DNA of 64,000 nucleotides. Source: Prostheceraeus crozeri (Eukaryota; Platyhelminthes; Polycladida; Euryleptidae). Location: NCBI GenBank assembly GCA_907163375.1, contig CAJQUW010015622.1, positions 682,001 to 746,000 of the forward strand. Direction: 5' to 3'. The notes beneath the pieces are model-generated. The model made no database searches. It saw only the letters and a program-made list of their open reading frames with translations, and was not told the DNA's origin. Within the stretch, counting starts at the first letter, position 1. Each line of letters opens with the position of its first letter. Position numbers and translations under genes: made by a program. Positions 1 through 9,979 of this stretch are shown here, in pieces.

Positions 1-441
1 ATTGATGATGAAGCCAAGAATCTTCGTTTAACAAATTGGATTGACTATTTCCCCATCTACTTCTATCTGATTCCAGTTTAGCTGTTTCCTTATAAAGCTT
101 ATTTTCATTTCATTTGTCTTTTTTAGATTTAATCTCATATTGTGTTCTTTTGCCCAATCAGCAACTTCATTCGCTCTCTGAGCAAGTAATAACTGGTTAA
201 TGCTATCGAAAGATTCGTAGATAGTGCAATCGTCAATATACTTCATGTTTGCTGTTAGGTCATTAATCATGAGTACAAATGCAAGCAGTCCAAAGTTAGT
301 TCCTCAAGGTATTCCAGTTGATATCGACATCCATTGAGAGTAATTATTGTGGTATTTCACGCGCTGCATACGCTGATGTAGAAAACCAGATACCCATTTA
401 CACAGCCACACAGGAACATTCATGTCAAGTAACTTCCGAGC
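1..441 (-). mobile_element. LINE reverse-transcriptase fragment (CR1/jockey-like)
   Basis: Read on the minus strand, this stretch gives the palm of a non-LTR reverse transcriptase. A G-I-P-x-G-T block is followed by FVLMINDL and then by the catalytic box KYIDD (the F/YxDD motif) and a thumb-like segment with LNLKKT. Upstream is the expected segment W-V-S-G-F-L-x-x-R-x-Q-R-V. One in-frame stop sits inside the GIPQGT block, so this copy cannot make enzyme. The fragment runs off the left edge of the window. The clade is judged only from motif style. Confidence 0.75.
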
Positions 442-1130
442 AATTGTAGCTTACATCAATTGCAAACACAAAAATTAGGGGTCCGAGGACACTGCTTTGA
501 GGTACCCCACTTGGGATATCCTGCCAGGTCGAAAAATATGTGTTGTTTGTGAAACGTTGTGTTCTTTGTTGCAAAAAGTCACAAATCCACATTATGACAC
601 TACTGCTTAAATGAAACTTGATGCATGCATCAATAATATTATTTGGTGAGGCAACTTCTCAAAAGCTTTCAGAAAATCAATAGACAGAAGCATCACCGCA
701 CCAGATGACTTGTCAAGAAAGTGTAAAATCCTATCTTGACTAGAAATCAGAGCACAGGTTGTACCGAAACCTGCTCGACGAACAAAAGCGAATTGTGACT
801 TATCAACACTTTCTTTTATGCATGGAAGAATGAAACTATTGGCAATAGCTCTTTCAAAAATCTTAGAAACCACCTGGAGTATAGATATTGGGCCAGTGGT
901 TCTCAAACTCAAACACTTTCTTATCATCGCCCCCTTGTCCATCTGAACGAATGTCATTGCCCCAGCCCCTTTCCATCTTTTTTTAAACTGGAGAATTTGT
1001 ATCGGTATCCAGGTTGTCGAATGAAAACAAAATCTTGTATAACAAAAGAATAGTACATTATTTGAAAATGTCGTTTGACAAAATAATAAAAGTACCATGT
1101 AGTAGATTAGTCAATGAATTAATTTCAAGA
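442..1130 (-). mobile_element. Second LINE reverse-transcriptase fragment, abutting the first
   Basis: The minus strand encodes an earlier part of a non-LTR reverse transcriptase: GPISILQVVSKIFER (the R-P-I-S-x-L block), then LLSIDFLKAFEKLPH (the D-x-S-K-A-F-D block), then W-I-C-D-F-L-x-x-R-x-Q-R and GVPQSSVLGPLIF. It ends in mid-domain at about 442, where another RT fragment takes over and repeats the same protein region. So these are two different copies, not one element. It is 5' truncated, with no endonuclease domain seen. Confidence 0.72.
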
Positions 1131-2394
1131 TGTAGCAGCTCTACTAGCGGAGGAACAATGAAATGAATGGCTCTGATAGTTGGCGGCCAATCCTTGGATG
1201 TCAGGCTGAAGATTGGTGAGACGAAGTCTTAGATCTCCTCGATCCACAATATCAAAACGGTTGCTTTCGTCAACAGATACATGACAGCGTTGAATCCTTT
1301 GCTCTCAACCAAGTACGATGAGGAAAACCTATGAAGAGAACTTCAGCTTTCTCCAACAGAATTGGAAATTTTTCCTGCACTTGCTCTTATAGCCAAAACT
1401 CCTGGTAATTTCGAGACACGACGGTGGGTTTCAATTCAAAGTAATCTCTCAAAGTAATTAGCTCCGCCCCTCACAGTCTGGGTCACAGTTGTCCGAGTCA
1501 AATGGATTGAGAACCCAGGCAGGCACCGTAAGATCATCAAGGTCTTGGAACCGCTCCTTCTTTCACCATCGCCCCCTGAAGCAGCGTTATCAGACCCAAA
1601 TTTCATTTTTTAAGCAGCCAGAAAAAATTGCGCAGTACAAAAAAACACATTTTTCCTACATCGTTGATGTTATCCATTTTTCTGCTTCAGATTTTATATA
1701 AATTTTAAAGACGCTCTGTTTGCCAGTTTATGTTTGTGTTACTTTCCTCGCCTTTATTTATTTTTCAGTACATATGGTCCATTTAATTAAATCAAATCTT
1801 TTTTAAGTTAGCACATTTTTTGCAGCTTCACTCTGACAACCCTTTTTATTCATTATTTAGTGCAAGAAATACATCCTGAGAAATAAAACAGAATTGCAGA
1901 TCAAATACTTTCATTGAAGACGATTTATCTGTTGTAAAAATGGGATGGGCCCATATCACAAAAATTTTGCAATTAAACTTGAACAATATTGTCTAATTCG
2001 TTAATAAAGATATGAAAATGTTCATATACTGATCCTGTAAATTATAGACACAATTACATGTGCTTGACGTAAAATTAGAGATGTTTCATAGTGAAGGGAC
2101 TATAACAGTATTTCTCGACCCCCGGTCCGCGTACTAAAATTGGTCCGCGAAGTTAATGTGAAATAAAGATCGCTTTTGGTACAAAACCTCTTAATCAATG
2201 GCGGACTTGGTCCAAAGACGTCTTCCACTGTCTTTGATTTGGTTTGTTAATGAGATGATACTGTCTCAGAATCGAAGAAGCATTTCTTCAATGCAGATCA
2301 TGTGCCATCATTTCTCACAATTTTGTCTATTTACTTTAAGCATAAAAAATGATGTCTATTTTTTTTAAATTATTTCTTCAAAAGACTTGTTCTG
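1131..2394. other. No gene recognised
   Basis: AT-rich sequence with no coding stretch I can support. Around 2106-2160 there is a GGTCCGCG-rich piece whose edge resembles the terminal repeat of a Charlie-type hAT, but no partner end or target duplication was found. This lies 3' of the last NF-kB exon I could identify and may be intron or downstream DNA. Confidence 0.4.
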
Positions 2395-2960
2395 GTTCTT
2401 TATTTATTGACGAGCTTTCGGATGATAACTTCACTCGTCCTCAGGCAAGTACAAGGGAAGAGTGATGAAACTTTACAGCATGAAACACATTGAACTACAA
2501 TTCACTAAAATTCACAACACGACACTCTACTAACACCATACACGTGACAGCGACATTCTACATTACAATACAATAACCCTGATAATTGAAACATGGAATG
2601 ATAATACTGATTAAAGCGTGACAAGTAACATCTGATATGCTTTAAAATAACTTAAGAGATAAGAAGTCAAACTACATAGAGAGCGAAACAGTCAATGGAA
2701 AAGAGATCTCCAGCAGCGGCCATAGGGAAGCCCCAGTCCCTATTAAACGTGTTATCGCTGAGGATGTGAATTCCCTCCTTTATCATCCTTCTTCTCCAAT
2801 CACTCTCCATTTCTATGACCTCAAAAGTGTCAAACGCTGGCCGATGATTAAGCTTGTGGCAGTGCTCACTTATGGCTGACCGGGGATTCACTTCGCGTGT
2901 GTCCTTCTCATGTTCTTTCTTACTTACTCCAGCTTTACTTCAAAAGAGAACAGGTCTTTT
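2395..2960 (-). mobile_element. Penelope-like element, 3' fragment with GIY-YIG endonuclease part
   Basis: Minus-strand frame 2891-2667 contains SAISEHCHKLNH, a W-R-x-R-x-I-K-E-G-I segment and FNRDWGF. This order of blocks is typical of the C-terminal half of the GIY-YIG endonuclease of Penelope-like retroelements. Downstream at about 2405-2450 is a conserved-looking tail in which GACGAG can pair with CTCGTC around a GAAA. This tail resembles the hammerhead-type motifs known from Penelope-like elements, although the core differs from the usual CUGAUGA. The reverse-transcriptase part is absent. It is an old, truncated copy. Confidence 0.65.
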
Positions 2961-3627
2961 GAGGAAATAATTTAAAGTCACTTCTTGGTTCTCAGAGAAA
3001 AAGATTATGGATGATTTTTTTAAAATATGATTTAATTGAACCCGGACTTTCTATAGAACCAAATTAAAGAACACAGATCATGGTGGTTGCATTACGGAAG
3101 AAATACGGTGAATGGCTTGGTCCAATAGTATGCGATATACGACACACCCCTTCGGGGAGCACTGAAGGAACGGTACCCTAGTCGTCTAATTCTGTGATAG
3201 CCAGTGAACTATCTTTCATTTGATTGCTGTCCAGGTGATGGATCCGAATATGTTTATCCCAACGTGTTGTTGAAATGGCCGTCATGTGTAGTATACCCAT
3301 GATATATTTAAAATTTTAGAACAAGGTTATCGCATAAATTGTATGCATCTAAATATTGTAATTTAAAATTTCTTATTATAAATTACAAAAATTTGGTCTC
3401 TCTTATTCTCCATTTACGTCTCAATCGCATGACTTTGGTTTTATGAATTTCACGCTAAATAACGGAGTTGACCACTGAATATCGGGCTGAATGAGGGTTT
3501 CGTAACTGATTTCTAGTTCTCTTTCATCGATCCAACAAAATATTTGTACCTCTTAACAGCCTCGCAGTAGCATCAACGAAGCTTATCCATGCCTACGAGC
3601 TTCAAACAACTTACGGATGGTACTTAC
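2961..3627. other. Non-coding, probably NF-kB intron
   Basis: No supported coding or repeat feature. A good splice donor faces into this stretch from the ankyrin exon at 3628, so it is most simply the next intron of the NF-kB-like gene on the minus strand. Confidence 0.45.
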
Positions 3628-3916
3628 CATCAATGACGGGAGCAGATTCAGTACCACTTCGTCTTGCTGTTTATCAATGATCAAATGTAGGAGATTATTC
3701 CCATGGATATCAATCACTGAAGTGTCTGAGTGACTTTTCAGTAGATCTATCAGCTGCAAAGCATTCTTCTTCGCTTCACTGATTACAAGGAGATGTGTCA
3801 AACGTCGCTCGGTCAAATGCGTAGCTAAAATTTTGACCCGCAAAGTCTCTGACATCGATTTCAACCATTCTTCAACTACCACATTATTTCCTGACTCGAT
3901 AGCACGGGCCAACGGT
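3628..3916 (-). CDS. NF-kB-like gene: ankyrin-repeat exon
   Basis: A 289-bp exon with a pyrimidine-rich acceptor ending TTACAG and a consensus donor ATG|gtaagt. It encodes about three degenerate ankyrin units: T-P-L-A-R-A-I-E-S-G-N-N, then L-T-H-L-L-V-I-S-E-A, then DIHGNNLLHLIIDKQQDEVV. The exon opens with the third base of a codon (phase 2), which is exactly what the exon at 13565-13838 leaves open, and it ends in phase 0, so more exons must follow towards the window's left edge. Ankyrin repeats after a Rel domain mark the p100/p105/Relish class. They hold the Rel part in the cytoplasm until cleaved or processed. The unit spacing is near 33 residues but the TPLHxAA consensus is weak, so the ankyrin call alone would be uncertain. 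The linkage by phase strengthens it. Confidence 0.68.
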
Positions 3917-4387
3917 CTGTAACAGAAATAGGGGAGATAGCCCGTTAGACAATTGAAGTCATTCCTGTTATCATCATGATTCATAAATGTCAGTTGAATT
4001 TTGACAAATTTCGGATTAAATCATACAAATGTGTGTGTGACTGCTATGTTTCAAAATCAATATTCTCAAGAGCAAAATTGTTTTACTACTTAATTTTTCA
4101 CTAGAACGGAAACTGTGTAATTAATCTATTACTCATGATATCATGTCAAGGCATCCGAAATTGTAAATCATACAAATTCCAACTTTTCGGAGACAAAGAT
4201 AAATTTCAAAGCAGTCTGAACAAACTCACAGGCATCTGTGTAAGACCAACTCTAAATTTGAATTGTACGTGGGTCGTTTCGAAAGTAATTTTTATTAAAA
4301 AAGTATAAGAAATCCAGAGATGAGAGCAACACCATCAAAATAAGCGTGGTTTCTTATACCAGAATCAATTTTTTCAGAGAGTCAACA

Positions 4388-5146
4388 TCAACATAAGCCA
4401 CCACCGAGACAAATGAAAACAGTCAACATAAAAAGAGACGACGAAAAATTTATCACAGAAAATTCACTTTTCGACTTAGTCACCACCACTTTTAATGCAC
4501 TTCCGCCAATAATGAACAAGGGCCTGTATGCCTTGTTCGAAAAAAAAGCAGCTCCTGCTGAGGCGGTCCACTGCTTTACTGCTCTGATGACGGCGTCCTT
4601 GTCTTCAAAATGCCGACCTCGCAATCCATCCTTTAGAGGCCCGAACAGTGAAAGCCTGATGCAGCCAAATCGGGGCTATACGGTGGATGAAACAGTGCCA
4701 TCCATCCAAACTTCCACACGATCTTTGTTTTCCTGTGTAAGCAAGCGTGAAACCCGTCCGGTGCACACTTTGCTGTACCCCAAGTTCGACAGCATCATTT
4801 CTACTGCTCCAACACCAACATCCAAAACAGCTCGCATTTGTGCGACCGTGATCCTTCGATCCTCGCGAATGAGGTGGTCGAGGCGTTCTGCGTTTTCGTA
4901 GTTGTTGGCTGTGTAAGGTCGTCCAGAACGAGGTCTATCGCAAACGACTGCATCGCCACTTTGGAATCGACGAACCCATCTCCTCACTGAGCTCACGTTA
5001 ACCGCCTCAGTTCCGTAAACGTTAACGATCAGGCGCCGATGAACGTCAATTGGCGAAACGTGTTCTGTGTTTAAGAATTCAATAACACACCAGTGCTTTT
5101 GACGAACGTCCATGACGAGATGATTCCTAAGACTCATCTGATTCAC
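4388..5146 (-). pseudogene. Mariner transposase, catalytic core deleted
   Basis: Residues 1-150 or so are the paired helix-turn-helix DNA-binding domain of a mariner transposase: VRRWVRRFQSGD, DRPRSGRP, RITVAQMRAVLDVGVGAV and RLLTQENKDR. Near 4676 the reading jumps straight to the extreme C-terminus in another frame, with LFGPLKDGLRGRHFEDKD and V-K-Q-W around 4624-4550. In an intact mariner these two parts are separated by roughly 150 residues that carry the three catalytic aspartates, so the whole core has been lost by deletion. A TATA-like CTTATAAAG lies just upstream of the start at about 5160. The product could at most bind the element's ends. Confidence 0.85.
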
Positions 5147-5800
5147 GTTTGCTCTTTCTCGCTTATAAAGAATCGATTGTCTTCGTAGCGTATCACAAAT
5201 AAATAATGTAGCGCTGCTTCAATCGATCGATTCGATTTCATCAGCCTTTTCGACACACATGGCATCAGTTGATTCGATTTCATTGGCCCTCTCGATGCGT
5301 ACGCAGTAAAGTGTGATGGTCACACAACTTGATTCCTGCGTTTGTGACGTCGGTGCGTGAAACATAGACATGAACAACGCCTGGTCATGACACTAAGGGC
5401 CGATTTTTAAAACGAGGGCTAAGGTAAGCCGCGGCTCGATTCGCAGTTAGGCCACGGTCTAACAAACTTTCACTTAATAAAACACGACTTTTAAAGCTGC
5501 GGGCTAACCCACGGCTCACTCTCTCAGCCGCGGCTCTCTCTAAGCCGTGGCTTTCGATTTTCTCTTTTTAAAACGAAGCTTCGCTTGCACAGCCTAAGCC
5601 GCGGCTCTCTTTTTCTTGTCAAAGTTAGACCACGGCAGAGGCAGGTCTAAATGCTGGTGAGCTACGGGTTTTCATCCATATCAAGCGGAATATCGATCAT
5701 TAAGGACGGAAGTAGAATGAATTACTTGAAGTTGAGACAGCAAATTCGCGAAAGGCAGGAGAGATTTCGAAGGCTCACATGTACATCTCCATGTATATAA

Positions 5801-6673
5801 ACTCGCGTTTTTCGCGATCGTCTGGATGCCTTGTCGTTCTATAACGATGCCGATTTCATTCGCCGCTATCGCTTCAGTAAAGAAAACGCGAAATGGCTTT
5901 GTGAAACCCTTTACACCGATCTGGATCGTGACAACAGAGGAGCATCTCTTTCTGTCCAGCTTCAAGTGCTCCTAACACTTCGTTTTTACGCCACTGGTTC
6001 ATTCCAGAAAGTGATTGGTGATACTTTTGGAGTGTCGGAAGCTGCTGCTTGTGTCACCATTCACCGTGTTTCCAAGACTATCGCTGGATTGAAAGAGGAT
6101 TGGATCCGCATGCCCTCAAGTGAAGCTGATATGGAACTTGCGAGGAGAGAATTTTACGATATCAGCTCATTTCCCTCGACTATTGGTGCAATTGATGGTT
6201 GTCATATCCGAATCATCTGCCCTGATAAAGATTTGGCGCAAGTCTTTTATAATCGCAAAGCCTTTTACTCCATCAATGTTCAAGCTATTTGCGATGCTAA
6301 GTTGGCTTTCCGCAATATCGTGTCTCGATGGCCTGGAAGCTTTCATGATTTCCGGATCTTTGACAACAGCCGGGTATGCAGCGATTTCGAAAGAAGGTGC
6401 TTCGGTGACAACATCATTGTTGGAGATAGTGGCTATCCCTGTCTACATTTTTTATTGACCTCACTCTCCAATCCCAGAACCCCATCAGAAATGCGGTACA
6501 ACATCTCCCATGGGAAAACTCGGCGCGTTATAGAAAGATGTTTCGGAGTTTGGAAAAGAAGGTTTCCCTGCATTCATTCGGGTCTTCGCACCGAATTGAA
6601 CAATTCACTGGTTATAATTGTGGCCACTTCAGTGTTGCATAATATTGCATTGTGGCGAAACGAAAGACTTTGA
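5801..6673 (+). CDS. Harbinger transposase (DDE, HARBI1-like)
   Basis: An open frame of about 290 codons with all marks of a Harbinger nuclease. The N-terminal part has RVFRDRLDALSFYNDADF and RYRFSK, followed by a helix-turn-helix region. The DDE core is STIGAIDGCHIRI (first Asp), VGDSGYPC (second Asp) and RRVIERCFGVWKRRFP (Glu), ending with TSVLHNIALWRN. No stop or frameshift is seen in it. The frame is open from 5801, after a TAA at 5798, but has no ATG before the conserved region. The true start is probably supplied by a short upstream exon or an initiator I cannot place. Known Harbinger transposases need a Myb-like partner to enter the nucleus and bind the ends, and that gene lies just downstream on the other strand. 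Confidence 0.85.
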   Translation, partial: TRVFRDRLDALSFYNDADFIRRYRFSKENAKWLCETLYTDLDRDNRGASLSVQLQVLLTLRFYATGSFQKVIGDTFGVSEAAACVTIHRVSKTIAGLKEDWIRMPSSEADMELARREFYDISSFPSTIGAIDGCHIRIICPDKDLAQVFYNRKAFYSINVQAICDAKLAFRNIVSRWPGSFHDFRIFDNSRVCSDFERRCFGDNIIVGDSGYPCLHFLLTSLSNPRTPSEMRYNISHGKTRRVIERCFGVWKRRFPCIHSGLRTELNNSLVIIVATSVLHNIALWRNERL

Positions 6674-7012
6674 CGAAGTACAAGAACCTGTTTTGAGTGA
6701 TGCTGTGAGTCCACACATTATAAACAGTTTACAGAACCGGAGTGGCATGATAAGACGGAATTTGTTAATTCGTAATCACTTTTCAACTTAGATTAAATCA
6801 GCAATATTGGAAAATCTTCGTTTTTAATCGTCCCCTACGCCCTACAGCCTATTAAATAACTACTTATATATACATGTAATAACATGTATTATCATAATTT
6901 TCTAATCATTCTAGAGTTGATTATTTTAACAAATTTAATATTTCATGGAAATGGATAGGAAACGACTTAGTCCAAGAACATCATTTAATTTTTACAAAAA
7001 CAAGGAGGATGT
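6674..7012. other. Spacer between the two convergent Harbinger genes
   Basis: AT-rich stretch between the transposase stop and the stop of the Myb-like gene, which face each other. It probably holds both 3' ends. No other feature was seen. Confidence 0.4.
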
Positions 7013-7244
7013 CTAATCGCTTTCATCACTTTCCAAGTCGCCCAAAAATGACCGATGGGAGCAACTTGGAATATAGTCCTTGGGAAGGCCGTATCCCTTG
7101 CGAATGCATTCATTCTGCAGTTTCCACTCCTTTAGCATCAGCACCTTCATCTTCAACTCGTGCTCCTTCTCTGCCATTACTAGGAGTGGGTCATCATTTT
7201 TCATCCTCTTCGCATCTGGAGGTTGAACTTCACTTCTACTTGAC
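7013..7244 (-). CDS. Harbinger Myb-like accessory protein, exon 3 (C-terminus)
   Basis: Last exon, with acceptor TGGTTTCAG and phase matching exon 2 (AA|G gives Lys). It encodes a charged tail with an EKEHELKMKVL helix that could form a short coiled coil, and ends in DLESDESD before the stop. Such a helix is common at the end of Myb/SANT-like partners of Harbinger transposases. Confidence 0.7.
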
Positions 7245-7334
7245 CTGAAACCAACAATACATATTACGCCACCTTGCATGTATGCATATACACGTACATG
7301 TACATCATGATGATAATTTTTGATAGTAACTTAC

Positions 7335-7409
7335 TTCCTCTTAGGATCCCGCTTCATCTTTCGCTTGGGAATATCTAGGAACTTCAAATTCTTCGCGCTA
7401 TCCTCGACT
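7335..7409 (-). CDS. Harbinger Myb-like accessory protein, exon 2
   Basis: A 75-bp exon between a CTTTTAG acceptor and a gtaagt donor, phase 2 at both sides and so in frame with its neighbours. It encodes a basic run, IPKRKMKRDPKRK, a likely nuclear localisation signal. That fits the role known for this partner, which carries the Harbinger transposase into the nucleus. Confidence 0.68.
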
Positions 7410-7526
7410 CTAAAAGCAGTATACATCTACGATAAATAATAAGAATTTACCACTTCACTAATATATGATGAATATGCATCATTATATGCTTATATGTGTG
7501 AATTAGATAGATGTCGTTATGCTTAC

Positions 7527-7803
7527 CTCACATCTGGTTCTATTGAAGCTTGGCTTGTTGGCCGTAGCGCGTCGTCGTCGAACTCGTTCCGAAGTGGCAG
7601 GATAGTCTCTCCCATAACCGCTGCTGCTCCCTTACTGACCTCATCCAGCTTGTTGGTTGCAGATCCGCCTCCTGTTCCTAAGATGTCCCTTCTCTCAGCG
7701 CCAGATTCCTTGGATTTCGCCTTCAACCATTTCCAAAGGCCTTTTAAGCCATCCAAGTCGGAGACTCCGGGAAACCTCGCATCGAAATCTGCGGACACGC
7801 CGA
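7527..7803 (-). pseudogene. Harbinger Myb-like accessory protein, exon 1, N-terminus lost
   Basis: Encodes the second half of a Myb/SANT-like domain (WFGVSADFDARFPGVSDLDG, L-K-G-L-W-K-W-L-K) and a linker ending EPDVR at a perfect gtaagc donor. The first half of the domain should continue at higher coordinates on this strand. Instead the sequence breaks at about 7803 into foreign, TIR-like DNA. The missing half exists at 8060-8275, but on the opposite strand and belonging to the second copy. As it stands the gene has no start. Confidence 0.72.
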
Positions 7804-8059
7804 ACCAGGCTGTATCTTTGCTGTACCAGGCTGTACCTCACTAGGCCACGGCTTATCTTTGCATTTATAAAACGAGGATGAACCGCGGCCTACCGAAGTC
7901 GTGGCTTTGAGCCGTGGTCTATCTCTGACACATCAGCCACACCGATGAAACGTTAACTCTGACGTCATCTTGATGTCATTTCAATCAAGGCCACTATCTC
8001 ATTGGATTGATTATCAAGAACGATATCGAGAAGAGGTTTCTGGAATTCTTTAATCGAAC

Positions 8060-8275
8060 ATGGAGTCAGACGCACAGTCAAGAAGACGGAACTTCTCTGA
8101 AGAGCAGAAGCTATATTTAATTGAGCTCTGCAAAATCTACGCTGGCGTGAATGATAAAGGTTATGATGCCAAGTCCATTCGAGTAAAGGATACAGGCTGG
8201 TTCGGCGTGTCCGCAGATTTCGATGCGAGGTTTCCCGGAGTCACCGACTTGGATGGCTTAAAAACAGTGGCGTAA
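8060..8275 (+). pseudogene. Myb/SANT-like N-terminal half from the second Harbinger copy
   Basis: Starts with an ATG and encodes RRRNFSEEQKLYLIELCKIY and GWFGVSADFDARFPG, the N-terminal part of the Myb/SANT-like domain. It overlaps and nearly matches the piece at 7800-7740 on the other strand. After LDGLK it runs into inverted transposase N-terminal DNA and stops. This is the deletion junction of the right-hand, non-autonomous copy. Confidence 0.72.
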
Positions 8276-8864
8276 AAGCGAAGTGTTAGGAGCACTTGAA
8301 GCTGGACAGAAAGAGATGCTCCTCTGTTGTCACGATCCAGATCGGTGTAAAGGGTTTCACAAAGCCATTTCGCGTTTTCTTTACTGAAGCGATAGCGGCG
8401 AATGAAATCGGCATCGTTATAGAACGACAAGGCATCCAGACGATCGCGAAAAACGCGAGTTTATATACATGGAGATGTACATGTGAGCCTTCGAAATCTC
8501 TCCTGCCTTTCGCGAATTTGCTGTCTCAACTTCAAGTAATTCATTCTACTTCCGTCCTTAATGATCGATATTCCGCTTGATATGGATGAAAACCCGTAGC
8601 TCACCAGCATTTAGACCTGCCTCTGCCGTGGTCTAACTTTGACAAGAAAAAGAGAGCCGCGGCTTAGGCTGTGCAAGCGAAGCTTCGTTTTAAAAAGAGA
8701 AAATCGAAAGCCACGGCTTAGAGAGAGCCGCGGCTGAGAGAGTGAGCCGCGGGTTAGCCCGCAGCTTTAAAAGTCGTGTTTTATTAAGTGAAAGTTTGTT
8801 AGACCGTGGCCTAACTGCGAATTGAGCCGAGGCTTAACTTAGCCCTCGTTTTAAAAATCGGTCC
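8276..8864 (-). repeat. Inverted copy of the Harbinger left end and transposase N-terminus
   Basis: Reverse complement of 5397-5990 with few differences. Read on the minus strand from about 8430 it encodes the first ~55 residues of the conserved transposase region (SFYNDADFIRRYRFSK), up to LRFYAT, and then breaks. Together with the left end it forms arms of about 590 bp around the composite. Confidence 0.88.
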
Positions 8865-9542
8865 TAAATTTCGATCGTATCAGAGACAGAAGTTACAGGC
8901 TCGTCAGAGTCTAATAAAAAGTGAGAGCGAAAGAGAAAAGCAAGACAAAATTTTTCGTCGTCTCTTTTTATGTTGACTGTTTTCATTTGTCTCGGTGGTG
9001 GCTTATGTTGATGTTGACTCTCTGAAAAATTGATTCTGGTATAAGAAACTACGCTTGCTTTGATGGTGTTGCTCTCATCTCTGGATCTCTTATACTTTTT
9101 TAATATAAATTGGGAGGCATTACTTTTGGAACGACCTACGTATATAAACGACATCCTCCATAATCACTACTTCTGAAATCTCTGTTTCAAGGATTATGTT
9201 AGATTTGGGTAAGTGGCGGCTCCATGCTTTTCTCTTAGGTGATGCTCATCAATTTTTTCGAATCAAGATAAAATTCCAAGTACTGAAGGCCATTATAGGG
9301 ATTTATAACCACAAGCATACTATCAAGAAATGTAGATTATCATGCAACTCAATAAACAGTTACCAATTCGACGAACAAAATTTCAATCTCATTTCCTAAT
9401 TGTATTTGCTCTGTCTCATGACTCAATCATGCATAGGGGCGCCTATTGTTATGATATTAGCTCACTCAGAGAAGATAGTCTGGGTCTAGGTATGATTGAA
9501 ATGAATCGCACAAAAATGTAAGCTGCATTATTTACAATGAAA

Positions 9543-9785
9543 GATTTTAAATTACTTATAAAGGAGGATTCGATGCGGTTTCAGTCGCGCAAATTTTTCA
9601 ACTATCATATCAAAGCGTTCCCTGAAATTCCCTCTCGATCCAAAGAGGTCAAGCTTTCCTGACCAATTGTACAACACTGATAAATCTTTTTCTTTCTGAT
9701 AACCGAGAAAGACCTCTCTACACTTGCTGGCGAAATACATGTAGGTGTAGTCAAACACATTTATAAGTTTCACAACTTCGGGCAA
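9543..9785 (-). other. Unrecognised open frame, possible exon
   Basis: About 80 codons open on the minus strand with protein-like composition (VFDYTYMYFASKCREVF, LDLFGSRGNFRERFD). It is bounded by a stop just upstream and by a weak GT donor (TATAA|gtaatt) at its end. It lies inside the inferred ankyrin-side intron of the NF-kB gene. The exons on either side already join in phase without it. I do not recognise a family. It could be chance or part of an old repeat. Confidence 0.2.
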
Positions 9786-9979
9786 ACTCTTTTATAAATC
9801 CTCAGAAAAAATGAACTTGAATGAATCTTTCGATGGCTTTTTAAATTCATTATCGTGATAAACGAATTTCAATTTATTTTGGAGTCGAATTAGTCTATAT
9901 CAAAGAAATCTTCACTTAAGTGATCGAATCAGATGGTAGGAGAAATCCCACTTATAAAAGGAAAAGAAACTCATGTCTA

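Larger units (their letters stand above)
5397..8864 (+). mobile_element. Composite PIF/Harbinger element, two head-to-head copies
   Basis: Outer ends are inverted repeats (GGGCCGATTTTTAAAACG against GGACCGATTTTTAAAACG) with TAA at 5394-5396 and 8865-8867, the Harbinger target site. The inverted match runs about 590 bp (5397-5990 against 8276-8864) and includes the first part of the transposase. The left copy carries the transposase (+) and a Myb-like gene (-). The right copy, read backwards from 8864, has the same left end, the transposase N-terminus, then a jump to the Myb N-terminal exon and a right-end-like stretch near 7840-7930. So the right part is an internally deleted second copy in opposite orientation, joined to the first near 7803-7860. 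Confidence 0.85.
4268..9140 (-). mobile_element. Mariner element, internally deleted, split by a Harbinger insertion
   Basis: The ends are a good inverted repeat (CGTGGGTCGTTTCGAAAGTA against CGTAGGTCGTTCCAAAAGTA) flanked by TA at 4266-4267 and 9141-9142, the Tc1/mariner target. The inverted match continues inwards for about 190 bp (4268-4457 against 8951-9140), much longer than the usual ~30 bp. Removing the Harbinger (5397-8864 plus its TAA) leaves about 1.4 kb, the normal mariner length. The transposase remnant reads on the minus strand. Confidence 0.85.

Noticed and set aside
2104-2170. Left end of a Charlie-type hAT
   Set aside because: Resembles such an end but no matching right end or duplication was found.
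4413-4901. Plus-strand 162-codon frame
   Set aside because: Antisense of the mariner transposase, which has clear family motifs on the minus strand.
5681-5965. Minus-strand frame identical to one at 8296-8580
   Set aside because: Antisense of the Harbinger transposase start in the two inverted copies.
7494-7881. Overlapping plus-strand frames
   Set aside because: Antisense of the Myb-like accessory gene, whose exons join in phase on the minus strand.
9543-9785. NF-kB exon between linker and ankyrin exons
   Set aside because: The flanking exons already join in frame, a stop lies just upstream, and the sequence resembles no NF-kB segment; kept only as an unassigned frame.
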